Below, one piece after another: positions 26,501 through 35,177 of a stretch of 64,000 nucleotides of DNA. The DNA is taken from positions 14,652,001-14,716,000 of the forward strand of contig CM072343.1 of assembly GCA_036874045.1 (NCBI GenBank), in the 5' to 3' direction. Within the stretch, counting starts at the first letter, position 1. Each line of letters starts with the position of its first letter. The position numbers and the translations under genes were made by a program. The notes under the pieces are model-generated. The model saw only the letters and a list, made by a program, of their open reading frames with translations. It was not told where the DNA came from and made no database searches. The stretch comes from Cymodocea nodosa. Lineage: Eukaryota; Streptophyta; Magnoliopsida; Alismatales; Cymodoceaceae.

Positions 26501-28028
26501 ATAATGCAGTTAAATACATGTACATATTTACCGAAATTAATTCACTCTTTGACACCCAGCCATGAGGCACCCTCAATGCTCCCAGGCAATTTTCCAGATC
26601 TTGATTGTGATATGAAGGGGATGATCCCACACTTCATTCTATGTGCTAAGTTCTAACATCACCCAACACAACTTCCTAAATACTGTGATGTATCCAAAAG
26701 AAGAGGAAGATACAAGGGTAACATTCCTAATTGAGAGCATCATTGGAATCAAGCCATTATACAAGCATTTGCAGCCAATCTGTACGAAATGAGGCCTTTG
26801 ACATAAAAGCCTACTTTATTTTTTTGTCTCACATGTCCTTTGGCACGATAGCATGACATACCATCCAAAAACTTTTGGATAATTTCCAAAAATTAGAAAG
26901 GAGCATTCCCTTATTGTAATATCATATGCCTCTATAAATCCTTACAGAAAAAGCTGCATGTTGCATATTAGACGGTTCTACACTACTACTAAACAGTGAG
27001 ACAATCCATTAATTTCCTCCATTCTTCAAGATACAAATTTCAGAATGTAATAGACCCAAATGATTCTCTTGAAATAAAGTTATAAGTGCAAACTTCTGCA
27101 AATAGAAGCAACAACGAGAAAAAATCATGGTACCAAGTGGTTTCATAAATTACTATAAAATCCTCGGAGTAAATATACCTGTTTCTCGTTGACACTGTTG
27201 TTGAAGTTTCCAGCATCAGCTTCTGCTGTAAACAGCAGCTTGGTCAGTTGAAACGTCAACTGAAAGCAACAGGGCTAAAAGCAATCGACCCTAGTGCCTC
27301 ATGTTTGAAGCAATGACATCTGAAGAACAAAACAAAACAAAACAAAAAATATCCAATCCATCCGCTTCTAGCTTCCCGCCCAACTTTAATTAAAGTTAAC
27401 AAAAATGACAGATTGCAACAAAACGAAGCAAGCGCATTCACACCCAATAGAAACCACACTCACGTGCAAGCTTCCCTCCAGTATAAAAATCATCAATGTT
27501 TTTTTTTCGATAATAGTGATGAGGAAGACTGATTCCTCTCCTTCCCTGGGCCTCGATAGAATTGAAAAACACCAACGAACTTGAAATAGAAAGGGAAAAG
27601 AATCAAAGATCTAATCCAGCAGAAACACCAGGAATTTCCGCACCGCACTTGCCAACGGTAAACACCACAGGAACAAGAGATCCCCGAATCCACAAACCCT
27701 GGCTGTAATCCCACCCACATTCTGCCGCTGAGCTAGGGAAACAGAAGCAAACGACCGAAACAGAGGAGGAAATCGAGAATGAGACTCAGATCTACGAACC
27801 TCCGTCAGTCTGCTCGTTTTCGGGAAACTCCTTCTGCAATGCGCGGTCGATTATGTCAGCAAAGCTCCCCTCCTTCAGCGGCTGGGACTGGGAACCTTCG
27901 GTCCCATTCCCACTGCCGTTGCCGCTTTGGTCCCCGACCTCGTCAGCCCCAGTCGAGAAGAGCAGAACAGAGAAGACGACGACGGCGAGCGGGAGGAGGA
28001 AGAGGCTCCGGTGGCGGTGGCTCCACAT
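5502..28028 (-). CDS. K+ efflux antiporter, KEA4/5/6 type (13 exons, 3' end outside window)
   Basis: Spliced CDS of exons 27800-28028, 27179-27225, 14086-14144, 13851-13929, 13663-13724, 13508-13583, 13311-13385, 13056-13127, 12870-12953, 12207-12275, 11756-11833, 11199-11287 and 5502-5598 gives 372 codons with no stop and GT-AG borders throughout. The product is a CPA2-family K+/H+ antiporter; KEA4-6 act in the Golgi/TGN/endosome system in K+ and pH balance (family knowledge). Seen: hydrophobic signal-like segment at residues about 8-28; the clade-typical [17 protein letters not shown] (55-71); hydrophilic linker to about 155; then the Na+/H+ exchanger domain with [13 protein letters not shown] (about 188-200), [11 protein letters not shown] and [10 protein letters not shown] (Q310-D311, the conserved QD pair of the KEA/Kef transporters). 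Full-length relatives are about 590 residues, so the C-terminal third of the antiporter domain is missing here. No exon is broken, so the gene may be functional. KEA4, 5 and 6 cannot be told apart. Confidence 0.93.
5900..6800 (-). mobile_element. RTE-type LINE 3' fragments (two overlapping copies)
   Basis: On the minus strand this shows the plant RTE 3' end: remnants of the ENRLRWFGHV region near 6,540-6,580, then the tail that reads GGATTCATGTGG..ATGTAGTGA, which normally precedes the TTG-rich end. The same tail occurs twice, near 5,935-6,090 and 6,345-6,480, so two 3' ends lie in tandem. A close relative is at 14,690-15,215. It sits inside KEA intron 12. Confidence 0.65.
6801..8880. other. 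Intron 12 sequence with degenerate short repeats
   Basis: No gene seen. Around 6,940-7,140 a phrase close to GGCCTAAAAGGTCCATCACTTC recurs. At 7,440-7,630 the words CACTTGCCAC and CACATCATC recur. At 7,640-8,060 a loose repeat around GATCTAGATTGCATCATC recurs about ten times. It looks like a decayed minisatellite or repeat of unknown class. Confidence 0.45.
8881..10480 (-). mobile_element. RTE-type LINE, degenerate
   Basis: Minus-strand reading. Near 10,400-10,340 [19 protein letters not shown] is the N-terminal endonuclease motif. At 10,091-9,756 [20 protein letters not shown] followed by [14 protein letters not shown] is the rest of the endonuclease domain. Near 9,400-9,230 [18 protein letters not shown] is the RT palm, with the catalytic FADD box decayed. 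At 9,102-8,905 [19 protein letters not shown] is the region beyond RT. Order and spacing fit plant RTE elements. Many stops; inactive. Inside KEA intron 12. Confidence 0.85.
10481..11198. other. Intron 12 sequence next to exon 12, nothing recognised
   Basis: AT-rich, no coding frame or repeat recognised. The part up to about 10,740 may still be decayed LINE 5' sequence. Confidence 0.4.
11199..11287 (-). CDS. KEA exon 12 (residues 311-340)
   Basis: 89 nt coding [19 protein letters not shown] and [10 protein letters not shown] plus a split Ser. It begins with Asp311 of the QD pair. Acceptor TTCCTCCAG, donor AAGTC|GTAAGT. Confidence 0.94.
11756..11833 (-). CDS. KEA exon 11 (residues 285-310)
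   Basis: 78 nt coding [20 protein letters not shown] and GTLILQ. It ends on Gln310 of the conserved Gln-Asp pair. Acceptor TGGTCATAG, donor TTACAG|GTACGA. Confidence 0.94.
12207..12275 (-). CDS. KEA exon 10 (residues 262-284)
   Basis: 69 nt coding [20 protein letters not shown] and TAV. The SMSSTAV stretch is a conserved helix of the family. Acceptor TTGCATGCAG, donor GCTGTG|GTACAT. Confidence 0.92.
12870..12953 (-). CDS. KEA exon 9 (residues 234-261)
   Basis: 84 nt coding [19 protein letters not shown] and MCMCGIISS, one membrane helix. Acceptor TTACATGCAG, donor TCATCA|GTGAGT. Confidence 0.93.
13056..13127 (-). CDS. KEA exon 8 (residues 210-233)
   Basis: 72 nt coding [20 protein letters not shown] and STSK; the FALGLEFS motif is typical of CPA2 antiporters. 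Acceptor TTCATAG, donor TCAAAG|GTTTTA. Confidence 0.94.
13311..13385 (-). CDS. KEA exon 7 (residues 185-209)
   Basis: 75 nt coding [19 protein letters not shown] and [19 protein letters not shown] is a hallmark helix-turn of KEA/Kef antiporters. Acceptor TTTGACAG, donor GTGCAA|GTAAGG. Confidence 0.94.
13508..13583 (-). CDS. KEA exon 6 (residues 159-184)
   Basis: 76 nt coding [20 protein letters not shown] and CAGQP, a membrane helix with the conserved GQP turn. Acceptor CTTTTGCAG, donor CAGCCG|GTTGAG. Confidence 0.93.
13663..13724 (-). CDS. KEA exon 5 (residues 139-159)
   Basis: 62 nt coding [20 protein letters not shown] plus a split Arg. Acceptor TTATTCAG, donor TTTGAG|GTTAGT. It leads into the first membrane helix of the antiporter domain. 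Confidence 0.92.
13851..13929 (-). CDS. KEA exon 4 (residues 112-138)
   Basis: 79 nt coding [18 protein letters not shown] and IPTLIDRK after the split Lys. Acceptor TTCTCTAG, donor CGAAAG|GTGGAT. This is the last part of the soluble N-terminal linker. Confidence 0.92.
14086..14144 (-). CDS. KEA exon 3 (residues 93-112)
   Basis: 59 nt coding [20 protein letters not shown] (last codon split). Acceptor TTTTGTCCTGCAG, donor GAGAA|GTATGC. It is separated from exon 2 by a 13-kb intron full of mobile elements. Confidence 0.92.
14690..15215 (-). mobile_element. RTE-type LINE 3' fragment
   Basis: Minus-strand relative of the repeat at about 6,090-6,560: the sequence equivalent to ENRLRWFGHV lies near 15,120-15,150, followed by the same CATGTGG..TAGTGAGATTATG tail and the same AT-rich extension with a T12 run. 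In KEA intron 2. Confidence 0.6.
15220..15373 (-). repeat. Short copia-type 3' LTR, minus strand
   Basis: On the minus strand the sequence reads CTAGTTTGAGGGAGAG|TGTTAGAATAAAT, the characteristic purine tract and LTR start of plant copia elements. The LTR runs about 150 bp to TTTTGTGTTTCA. Only some 50 bp of internal sequence remains on its inner side (15,374-15,425), so this is a truncated 3' end. Confidence 0.55.
15440..17036 (+). repeat. Putative gypsy 5' LTR
   Basis: The right end is fixed by the primer-binding site a few bases downstream; the LTR ends CTCAACA. The left end is inferred from TGTTCAAAC, complementary in its first bases to AACA at the other end. It contains the CCTGTATTTGTCATGTACACC..CACTTGCAG block typical of gypsy LTR ends and a locally GC-rich stretch (15,840-16,050) unlike its surroundings. 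The left border is uncertain. Confidence 0.5.
17043..17060 (+). promoter_or_regulatory. Gypsy primer-binding site
   Basis: TGGCACAGTTGTTGGGGA is the Athila/Tat-type site TGGCGCCGTTGCCGGGGA after loss of CpG and other C bases to T/A. It is followed by TTGGCAA as in that lineage. It lies 129 bp upstream of the pol ATG. Confidence 0.75.
17189..21629 (+). pseudogene. gypsy pol: zinc knuckle, protease, RT, RNase H, integrase
   Basis: The open part 17,189-18,883 starts close to the primer-binding site. It has a CCHC knuckle ([14 protein letters not shown]), a long acidic Glu/Lys-rich spacer, then [17 protein letters not shown] and the retropepsin core, where the active-site DLGAS-like motif reads [11 protein letters not shown] (catalytic Asp kept, next residues changed) and [10 protein letters not shown] follows across stops at 18,883, 19,165 and a frameshift near 19,320 ([19 protein letters not shown] at about 19,480). 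RNase H runs to 20,183, the integrase zinc finger is at about 20,540-20,670 and the core ([19 protein letters not shown]) from 20,735. The C-terminal [13 protein letters not shown] ends at 21,629. Most stops replace Trp. Confidence 0.88.
22005..23296 (+). pseudogene. gypsy gag, located 3' of integrase
   Basis: Open 22,005-22,928 (an in-frame ATG also lies at 21,939), continuing past stops to about 23,296. It shows the retrotransposon gag domain: [38 protein letters not shown] and the [13 protein letters not shown] region, then a CCHC knuckle ([14 protein letters not shown]), NSYNPS|RNHPNFS and [17 protein letters not shown]. Normally this gag lies upstream of the protease; here it follows integrase by about 380 bp and ends just before the purine tract. 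The stops at 22,928 and shortly after replace Trp codons. Confidence 0.85.
23660..23690 (+). promoter_or_regulatory. Gypsy polypurine-tract signature
   Basis: CATTGAAGACAATGCAAG followed by GTGCAGGGGGGAGGAG is the conserved signature found after the coding region of Athila/Tat-like gypsy elements. A related copy on the minus strand is at about 59,485-59,530. Confidence 0.65.
24467..25716. mobile_element. Long-TIR element of about 1.25 kb, class II-like
   Basis: The arm 24,467-24,690 reads as an imperfect inverted copy of 25,475-25,716: TAGTTGCA..GACTTAAATCATGTAG on the left, CTACATGATTTAAGAC..TGCAACTA on the right, continuing through AATGATTTAAAATAT, ATCAATTC and CTCCATATRACATAAT. Arms of some 200 bp around a core with no recognisable transposase suggest a non-autonomous Mutator-like or foldback element. 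It ends the gypsy 3' region. No clear target duplication beyond TA-rich bases. Confidence 0.6.
25750..26110 (-). mobile_element. RTE-type LINE RT fragment
   Basis: The minus strand reads [20 protein letters not shown] remains (26,060-25,960), as in the stretch after the RT catalytic box of plant RTE LINEs, then decayed sequence to about 25,750. In KEA intron 2. Confidence 0.5.
26111..27178. other. Intron 2 sequence next to exon 2, nothing recognised
   Basis: No gene, repeat or RNA recognised on either strand. Confidence 0.4.
27179..27225 (-). CDS. KEA exon 2 (residues 77-92)
   Basis: 47 nt coding [16 protein letters not shown], matching the linker of KEA4/5/6. The donor is AAACAG|GTATAT. 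The acceptor reads TTTACAGCAG|AAG, a tandem NAGNAG site: use of the first AG gives 47 nt, use of the second drops one Ala codon and stays in frame. Confidence 0.88.
27800..28028 (-). CDS. KEA exon 1 (residues 1-76 and first base of 77)
   Basis: Starts at the ATG of [16 protein letters not shown], preceded by a CT-rich leader. It codes the signal-like hydrophobic stretch, a Gly/Ser/Asn-rich acidic spacer and the conserved [17 protein letters not shown]. The donor is ACGGAG|GTTCGT. Reading through the donor meets a TAG at once, which supports this border. Confidence 0.92.
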
Positions 28029-28237
28029 TGAAGGAGGAGGAGTGGGTGGTGACGGATCAAGGGGAGGGAGGGATTGTAAGGTTAACGAGAGTGGAAGGTA
28101 GAGGTCGGGTGGGAGGGCGTTTAGCCTGTGGAGTATGATGACAACGCTGCTTCATATATGGACCGGGGCGGTGGTTGGAGAGGTAGATGCCACAGCAGCG
28201 TCGCTCTGCCACTTCATTTTTTTTTTTTTTTTTTTTT
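28029..28237 (-). promoter_or_regulatory. KEA 5' leader and core promoter region
   Basis: Upstream of the KEA ATG the minus strand is pyrimidine-rich (CT-rich leader, about 28,030-28,110). A TATA-like CATATATG lies near 28,152-28,160, about 125 bp above the ATG. Further up is a run of 21 A on the minus strand (T at 28,217-28,237). The TATA assignment rests on position and sequence only. Confidence 0.4.
28217..28237. repeat. 21-bp poly-T homopolymer
   Basis: Uninterrupted T run on the plus strand, immediately upstream of the putative KEA promoter. It could be a length-variable microsatellite or the poly-A relic of a retroposon; no target duplication was seen. Confidence 0.85.
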
Positions 28238-28239
28238 AC

Positions 28240-29065
28240 TTCTTGCAATTTTTGGAAATTTCTAACTAAACTGCCTTTTTAATGATTAACCTCATCATTG
28301 AGAATACCATTATGACGATCATAAATTTATCGTTTAATCTCATCATCTTTAATTTGTTAGTTGAATGTAGCCTCTAAAAAGTTGATTTTTCTTTATCAAA
28401 CTTAGCACATAATTCATTCAACCACACGGTCTGATTCTTTGCATCTGGACGTCACCGCACACAAACAAGATGATATGATTGTTTTTCTATTTTACTGTAA
28501 AAGAAAAGGTTTCAAATATGAATCAAACCGAGACTATTTATTATCCTACCAGAATTTCACACGAATATTGTTAACTTTAAATCTCAACTATTTATTAATG
28601 CGCAATTACTTGTACACGTAAACATACATTTGTAATTATTAAAAGGAACATGTAACGAATGATGGCACATCTGTCTGATAGAATGAATGATTTCTTTTAT
28701 GTACCTTCGAAAGGATTTTTTATTATCCTCCCAACCGGTCCATGCGGGGGCCACGTTGTCGTAACCTTGGGAGAAAAGAGTAGGACGACCGCCTCGATTA
28801 GCTCTCCACCTAAGACATTAGATAATGATGTGATCGATGTCACATCACCGACAAAATATTGTCATCTTTTTTCAATAAAAAATCTGTTTGATTTATTTTA
28901 ATCTTTCTTTCTTTTTTATTCTCTCCTGGAAAATACTTACTTACGAGATACTTCTTCTACGGTAAAAAGAAGAAGAACGAGAACTTCCTAGTATCATCGT
29001 TATCTTTACAACTAAAACCTTAATCTTCCCATATATACTCTTAATTTTATCGGAGGCAAATAGTT
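28240..29065. other. Intergenic sequence upstream of KEA
   Basis: Only short frames of no recognised family. A stretch of higher GC content lies at about 28,730-28,830. Some of it may be upstream regulatory sequence of the KEA gene. Confidence 0.4.
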
Positions 29066-29069
29066 GAAT

Positions 29070-29590
29070 AATTGGGAGTACATCACTTCTGTTAGATATT
29101 CTGGTGGCATCCTGTTAGGTTGAAACAATAGTCTTATTATTTTACTCGAAATAATCTTATTAGTGGTTCTTACCCTGTTACTTAAGAAGTCTCTGGTTCT
29201 TGTTACAACCTTCATTGGTTTCTCACTGGTATTTATGGTCCTTGCAATGTTGACAGAAAAGTTCATTTCACTAACATACGTAAAAATATATCGAATCAAT
29301 GCAAACGGTGACTTCAACTTATTAGATTTTCCCATGAAAACTCTAATAGATCTCCTCCACAATGTTCAAATAGACACTTTTGATTATTTTATCTCCAAGT
29401 CTCTTCTCATTGATTTTTTACCCAATAAGTTTGAATATGTTTAAACCATTTTCAATCTAATGAGATTCCATTTTTTAAGTTGGATAGATTTCTCGTTTCT
29501 TCTAGTTGAGAATCCTTTTTCGGAGCTTTTTGTTCTACTCCCCTCAAAGCTACTTTTGATCATATATATTTCTATAATAAATTTTTGATT
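29070..29590 (+). mobile_element. L1-type LINE endonuclease fragment
   Basis: Plus-strand pieces match the endonuclease of plant L1 ORF2 in order: SGGILLG(stop)NNS (29,099-29,130), HWFLTGIYGPCN (about 29,210-29,250), and KLDRFLVSSS..ESFF..KATFDHI (29,478-29,565). Frames shift between pieces, and the first stop replaces the Trp of the GWN motif. RT is absent, so this is a short dead fragment about 1 kb upstream of KEA. Confidence 0.65.
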
Positions 29591-30181
29591 CAAACCCATT
29601 TAATCGTAGTCATGTTTTTAAATTTTACAAGTTTTAAATTTTAAGGTAAGGTTTGTATACTTAGAATCTAACAGAATTAAAAAAAAAATTGTCAGATTTC
29701 GAGCAATGAGATGCTTATGCATTTTAAAATTTAAATTTCTTAAGAAATTGAATTCCAATTAGGTGTAAATGTTGAAAATAAATTACTAACCTAAAAGGTC
29801 AGAATTTAATTTTTCAAATATTTTATTTATTTATTTTAAGGATTTGGTTGAATTGAGTGAAAGATACTTTTTTCATTTTAATTTCAATCAAATCAAAGAA
29901 ATATTTTGTTTCGCTTATAACGCCTCCTTTATATATTTTTTAATAATATTATTATATTTTTTTAGCTTATTTTTTTCTTTTTAACTTTATTTGTAAGTTT
30001 CACTTAATTTTAATTAAATAAGGAGTTAAATATGTATATCTAGTTTTAATAAATGATATATATATATCAAATTTAATATATTATTTTAAACACTTATTAT
30101 AAAATTATTATGATTATCTACGATGACAATAAATTTTCATAAAATCAAAAGTGACAACGTATGATGTAACATTATAATTCA
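29591..30181. other. AT-rich intergenic sequence
   Basis: Very AT-rich with TATATATA runs around 30,055; no feature recognised. Confidence 0.4.
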
Positions 30182-33100
30182 TTATATTAAACTATAGAAA
30201 AAGTATGAGCTTATTGATATGAATTCATATTTTCAGTAAATAATAGAAGCAAGACTATACGAGATTTGTGTTTTATTGTATCTGTATTAATGAAATACGT
30301 ATATATATTGTGTTGAAAAGAAAAAAAAAAGGGAAAAAGAAAAACTTTGAGAGTTTATTAACTTGTTTGATCATGAGCCTTTTGTACTTGAATAAATAGG
30401 TATGTAAGGATTGTTGACTTGAAAAAAGACTCTTTAAATCTAGCAACCTAAGATCTTGATCAGATCTGGGATTGTTGACTGAAAGCTTAATACATGGGTA
30501 CACTAGAAAGCTCTTATATGATTCAAACTTTTCAAATTAACTTTTGAAGTACAAATATGCATATATTGTTCTGAAAAGATAAAAGTGTTTTGTGAAATAC
30601 AGAAATCTTTTTGAATCAAATATATTTTATGTTATCTAAGATTATTGAAGTATGAATCTAGAATATACTTTTGAAGTTGTTTATTTGAGATACAATTCAT
30701 TATTCTACTTGTTTTAATCACATTGAATTGGATTGTATTTTGATTTATATGTAGTTGAAATTTATTCTAGAAATCATATTGGAAAATTCAGGATAACAGA
30801 TGTTTGAAAAGAAGAAAAAATGATTAATATAATTAACACGTATGTGATGCTAATATATTTTGTAATTAATTTACATATGTATTAAATATATTTACAAGTT
30901 GAAGAGGAGAAAACAATGTTAAAATAGATTACTAAAAAATACAGAATATCTATATAGTAATCTAATTTATGTATTCTAAAGAAGAACGAAATGAAGAATA
31001 AATTCTAACAACTTTAGAAAGACCAACTAGTTAAATCTTAATTTGCTAAGGGACTAGCAAAATTTAAGTATGGGAGAAGTGTTTAGAATGAAAAAGTGCA
31101 TAATATTAATGGTTAAATGATGGTTAATTGCATAATATTTAGCTTATCATCTGAGAATTAAGTCATTATGTTATTATTGCACTATTATATGCTTTAATGA
31201 AAGAATCTGCATAATTTCAGGAAATTAACGTTAATTAAGTATATTTCTGAACTATCGGTAAGTTGCAGGTTTTTAATTCTTAAGTATTCGAATTTTCTAT
31301 TATTTCAGAGAATTATATTGCATGTACTGGACAATTATGTTTTAAACGCTTAAAGAATATTTTATTATTTCCTGGAGTACATGTGTTGTAACCTTAATGC
31401 ATGACTTAAGTGAATGTTTGGTAAGTTATCTATTAATTATCCAAAATGCATCTGAGCATTGGACAATTAGGTTTGTAAGTATCTGAAATATTTGAACTCG
31501 TTAAGTTAGAATTATGCACGTGTTAAATTTAAATGCTTTATTATGTCACGTGAGCTGCACATGTATAACTCGTTAAGTTAGCATAACTATACGCGTTGAG
31601 TTGCTTGAATATACATTGAAGTAACGCGTTGTGTTAGTGTTATGTACAAATAGGAAAAGTAAACTATTGGATAGTGAATGTTTCATTTTAGACGAAGAGT
31701 TATGTTAAAAACTCGTATAGTTAAGTTATCTACATGTGTTCCATGTACGTTTGGTAATGAAAAATCAGAGAGTTAGATAGCTATTCGAGTTTTATACACA
31801 TGGATTGATAACTGTTTGAGTTTTATACACATGGATGGATAAATGTTTGAGTTTTGTAAAATCATTAACGAATAGATAAGTTTTCTTTTTTAGTTATGTG
31901 TTTTGCAGGTACAAAAATAGAAGAATTACGAGAAGATACAATTCGAAGGAAAACCACGATTGCATGTATCACGTAGGAATTCACTTGTGGAATGAAGAAG
32001 AAATCACCATCGTTGATATGAATGAAGAAAATCCAACTGATCATCTAAGTAGAAGTAGTTACTACTGAAAGAAATATAAAAGAAGAGGAGAAAGATGAAG
32101 AAAGTGTGTTGTAGAGTGGAGAATCGCACTAACTGCAGGAAGCATCGGAAGTTCCCTGAATCTCCACACGACCACCAAAATCACCAACCAATGAAGGTCT
32201 GTGAAGATACTTTCCTGATGTCGAGTCGATTCCAAGTCAAACATGGTGGCTAACAACCACTGTGAAGAGTGATCGCGTTGTGGGAAGGGAAGCTATTTTC
32301 ACCAAGCGCCAACTCATATCTTAAGAGATCGTAAAGCTTCTAGCCTTGGTTTCAGGTTGATACTAGTATGCTGAAGAGGAGATCATCTTACAATTTTGGA
32401 TTCACGATTCTATAGGAAAAGGAGGCAAGATTGTAAGTGATTAAGTTTTCAGTGGTGTAATCGTGCCGCATGTAGTGACAGAAGTTTTTACTATCAATAG
32501 AGATTTTTACATTTCACTTTTCGCTCATCTTCAGGAACATATCAAAACAAAAATACCAAAAACAACAAATTATCTGTGTTTACATTTAGTATTAATGTGT
32601 TGTATTGTTTGTTTTGTGTCGTGATTAATGTTATCATTGTCATTATTGTGAATGTTTATGTTTGTTTCATTCAGAAAATAGAAAATAATTTTATTATTTA
32701 CTGAAATTGATTCGTTCCAGATATTTAAAGATTTTAATGGTTACTATTTGAAATATCTGAATGTTAGTGTTGTTTAATAATAAATCTAATATTAACTAGC
32801 ATTAAAGAGCTTAATTGATGTTATTTACATTCTATGGAACCGCCCAATGGTTGGCCGAATTTCTCTGTAAATAGTAGTATTTAACTGGAAAGGTAACCTC
32901 ATGGAGTTAACTTAAGTTCACGAGGTCAGTCTATTGAGTTAAGCATAACTTCATGAGCTAGGTCCATAGTGTTAACTATAACTCAACGGAGTGCTTAACT
33001 GAACACATATCAACTCTAATATAAAAATCAAAACAATACACAATTCTTACTCAATTTCTGTGGGATCGACCTGTACTTGCATACAAATACAATATACACT

Positions 33101-33241
33101 GTGCACTTGCAGTTAAAATACAAATTGGAATTAACATCTAATTTGTGTGAAAGGTTGTTTGTTTACTTCTAAAAGTAATTATTTATATAAGAATAAAAAC
33201 AAATTAAACAAGTTTAAGATTTAACTTAACAACCCCAAACA
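30182..33241 (+). mobile_element. 3' end of a gypsy-like LTR element (element 0)
   Basis: Consists of a post-coding module (30,182-31,070), a purine tract TGGGAGAAG, and a 2,162-bp LTR (31,080-33,241). The whole is the same family as the minus-strand element at 55,903-64,000. No coding sequence of this copy is left; it is cut at about 30,182. Confidence 0.75.
31080..33241 (+). repeat. 2.2-kb LTR, TGTTTAG family (plus-strand copy)
   Basis: Starts TGTTTAGAATGAAAAAGTGC right after the purine tract and ends AACCCCAAACA. The inverted partner at 55,903-58,145 shares both ends and most of the body. It holds GACCTGTACTTGCATAC..GTGCACTTGCAG near the end, as in gypsy LTRs, and CGTTAAGTTA-type words. 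A 31-bp unit beginning GAGTTTTATACACATGGAT is repeated at about 31,787-31,850. Confidence 0.75.
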
Positions 33242-33522
33242 TGATCCTTTAAGTTTTGCATGTGATTTTAAATTCAGCACGTGAGTCTTTAAGTTCGGAT
33301 AGTTATAACTATTAACTTTCTGAAATGTCTTAACTTTCAAATAGTTAGCTATCTTAACTTTTTGATTTTCCATTAAAGCTTCCAGTTATTGATTTCTGAT
33401 TTCTACACGTGTGTTTTTGAATAACATTAGTTTCGAATAGTTAGCTTTTCTAATTCTCTGATTCTGTCTTATTTTTAGATAGTTTCCTGTCTTAATTTAC
33501 TAAAAAATTCGAATAGCTGACT
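33242..33522 (+). repeat. LTR-like fragment with GGATAGTTA motifs
   Basis: Between the 2.2-kb LTR and Sirevirus element 1. It carries TTCGGATAGTTATAACT, CGAATAGTTAGC and similar words that also occur inside the minus-strand 2.2-kb LTR, so it is probably part of another related LTR into which element 1 inserted. Confidence 0.4.
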
Positions 33523-35163
33523 TGTTGAGTATTTTGTTTTGATGATGTGTGCTGAATGAAAATAATCATATTTGCTCAATTACTATTGCTTGTGAAAAGA
33601 AATTAAAATCATCAATTTATATAGAAAAAGCTTACTGATATAAATACTTGTCTGTATTGGATCTAAAATTATACTAAGTTAATAACTAGTTGTTTCGTTG
33701 CATTAATTTCTCATTTAACTAAACGTTAAGTTAATATATATTTTTATTGAAAAGCATGATATGTTTTAAAGTTATATTTTCTGTATCATGAACAGTACAC
33801 GTTTAGATAACTCATTAAGTTAGAGTTTTGTTTGTATAGAGATCACATGAGAACTCGTTAAGTTAGAGGCTTAAAGGCTAAAATAGGTCACATGAGAACT
33901 CGTTAAGTTAGTAAGTAAAAGAAGAGACGAACTCGTTAAGTTAGTATTATACACGTGGTGAAATTATAAGTTACGAATGTTATATTGTATCACGTAAGGT
34001 GCACATGCTTAATTCGTAAGTTAACATAACTAAACGTGTTGAGTTGCTATATTGAACACTAAGGCAATGTGTTAGGTTAGTGTTATAAACTTAAGTTGTT
34101 ATTTTTTACACATGGTAAAATTTTTATTATAAAAACATTTGTTTATTACTGGTTTATTGAGATATCGTAACACAATGGAGATGGTTCGTTGAGTTATCAT
34201 AACACAACAGAGATGGTTCGTTGAGTTAACGTAACACCACGAAGATAGTTCGTTGAGTTAGCTACAATACTTGTCATGTGAGTTGGCACATGAGGAACTC
34301 GTTAAGTTAGAAACATTAAGTTATATATGTGCTTGTTTTACTCATTTAGTTAACATTAAAGTAACGACTTCTTATTACACTTGATGAAAGATTTTGGACG
34401 AGAAAGTTTATTTTGTAGGAAATTTTTCAGAGATCCAGGACTGATGATTAAAGAAAATTTGAAATATAAATGTAGGTCAGAACATGTGTATTTTGATGAA
34501 GGAAAAAGAAAAGACGTGAAGAAGTGGAAGACTGATAGTGATTAAACGTGGAGGATATGCATGAAATGAAGATACAATATAAAAGGCATAGAATTCTTGT
34601 TGACTAGTTATCCCTGCACACAAAACAAAAAATCTTTTCAGGGATCAAAAACACATTTCGAGGAAAAGTTCTCAAGTGGAAGAAAATTCAGTGAAGTAAA
34701 ACAGGTCAGATTTATATCGCTGAAGATTTGAAGTATCAGATGGAAGAAAATTCAGTGAAGCAGATAAAGGTAAGATTTATGTCACTAAAGATTTAAAGTA
34801 TTAAAAGAAAGTAAATTCAGTGAAGTAAAGAAAGACAAGATATTCGTCACTGAAGAATTGCTGAAGAAGAAATAAAAGAAGAAGAAGAAATATCTCAAAC
34901 AAGGAGAAATGTTTTAAATTCTGCAAATTAGTTTTCTCTGTTTGCAGTTATGAAATTGTATAGATGAAACATGATATCGATATATAATTGCATCTACAAT
35001 TTCTGAGGAGAATTGAATTGTATATTATAATTGAAACCTTGAATAAAAATGATTTTATGAAAATAGTGTCTCTACTTGTTTTTTAATTTTAAAGTTTCAA
35101 TTATATTCGAAAATGTTGAAAAACACAATTCACCCCCCTCTTGTGTAGCCATACGATTCTACA
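33523..35163 (+). repeat. Sirevirus element 1 5' LTR (1,641 bp)
   Basis: TGTTGAGTATTTTGTTTTGATGATG at the start, CATACGATTCTACA at the end, closely similar to the LTRs at 41,852-43,419 and 52,190-53,759. A TATA box (ACAATATAAAAGGC, about 34,575) suggests the promoter. It has one more AACTCGTTAAGTTAG unit near 33,820-33,865 than the other two LTRs, plus a row of GTTCGTTGAGTTA..CATAACAC units at about 34,150-34,265. Confidence 0.9.
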
Positions 35164-35165
35164 AG

Positions 35166-35177
35166 TGGTATTAGAGT
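35166..35177 (+). promoter_or_regulatory. Element 1 primer-binding site
   Basis: TGGTATTAGAGT, two changes from TGGTATCAGAGC, the site complementary to initiator methionine tRNA used by copia elements. Two bases after the LTR end. Confidence 0.85.

Noticed and set aside
27779..28138. Plus-strand 119-codon Arg/Gly-rich frame
   Set aside because: Antisense shadow of KEA exon 1 and its leader; composition follows the GC-rich exon.
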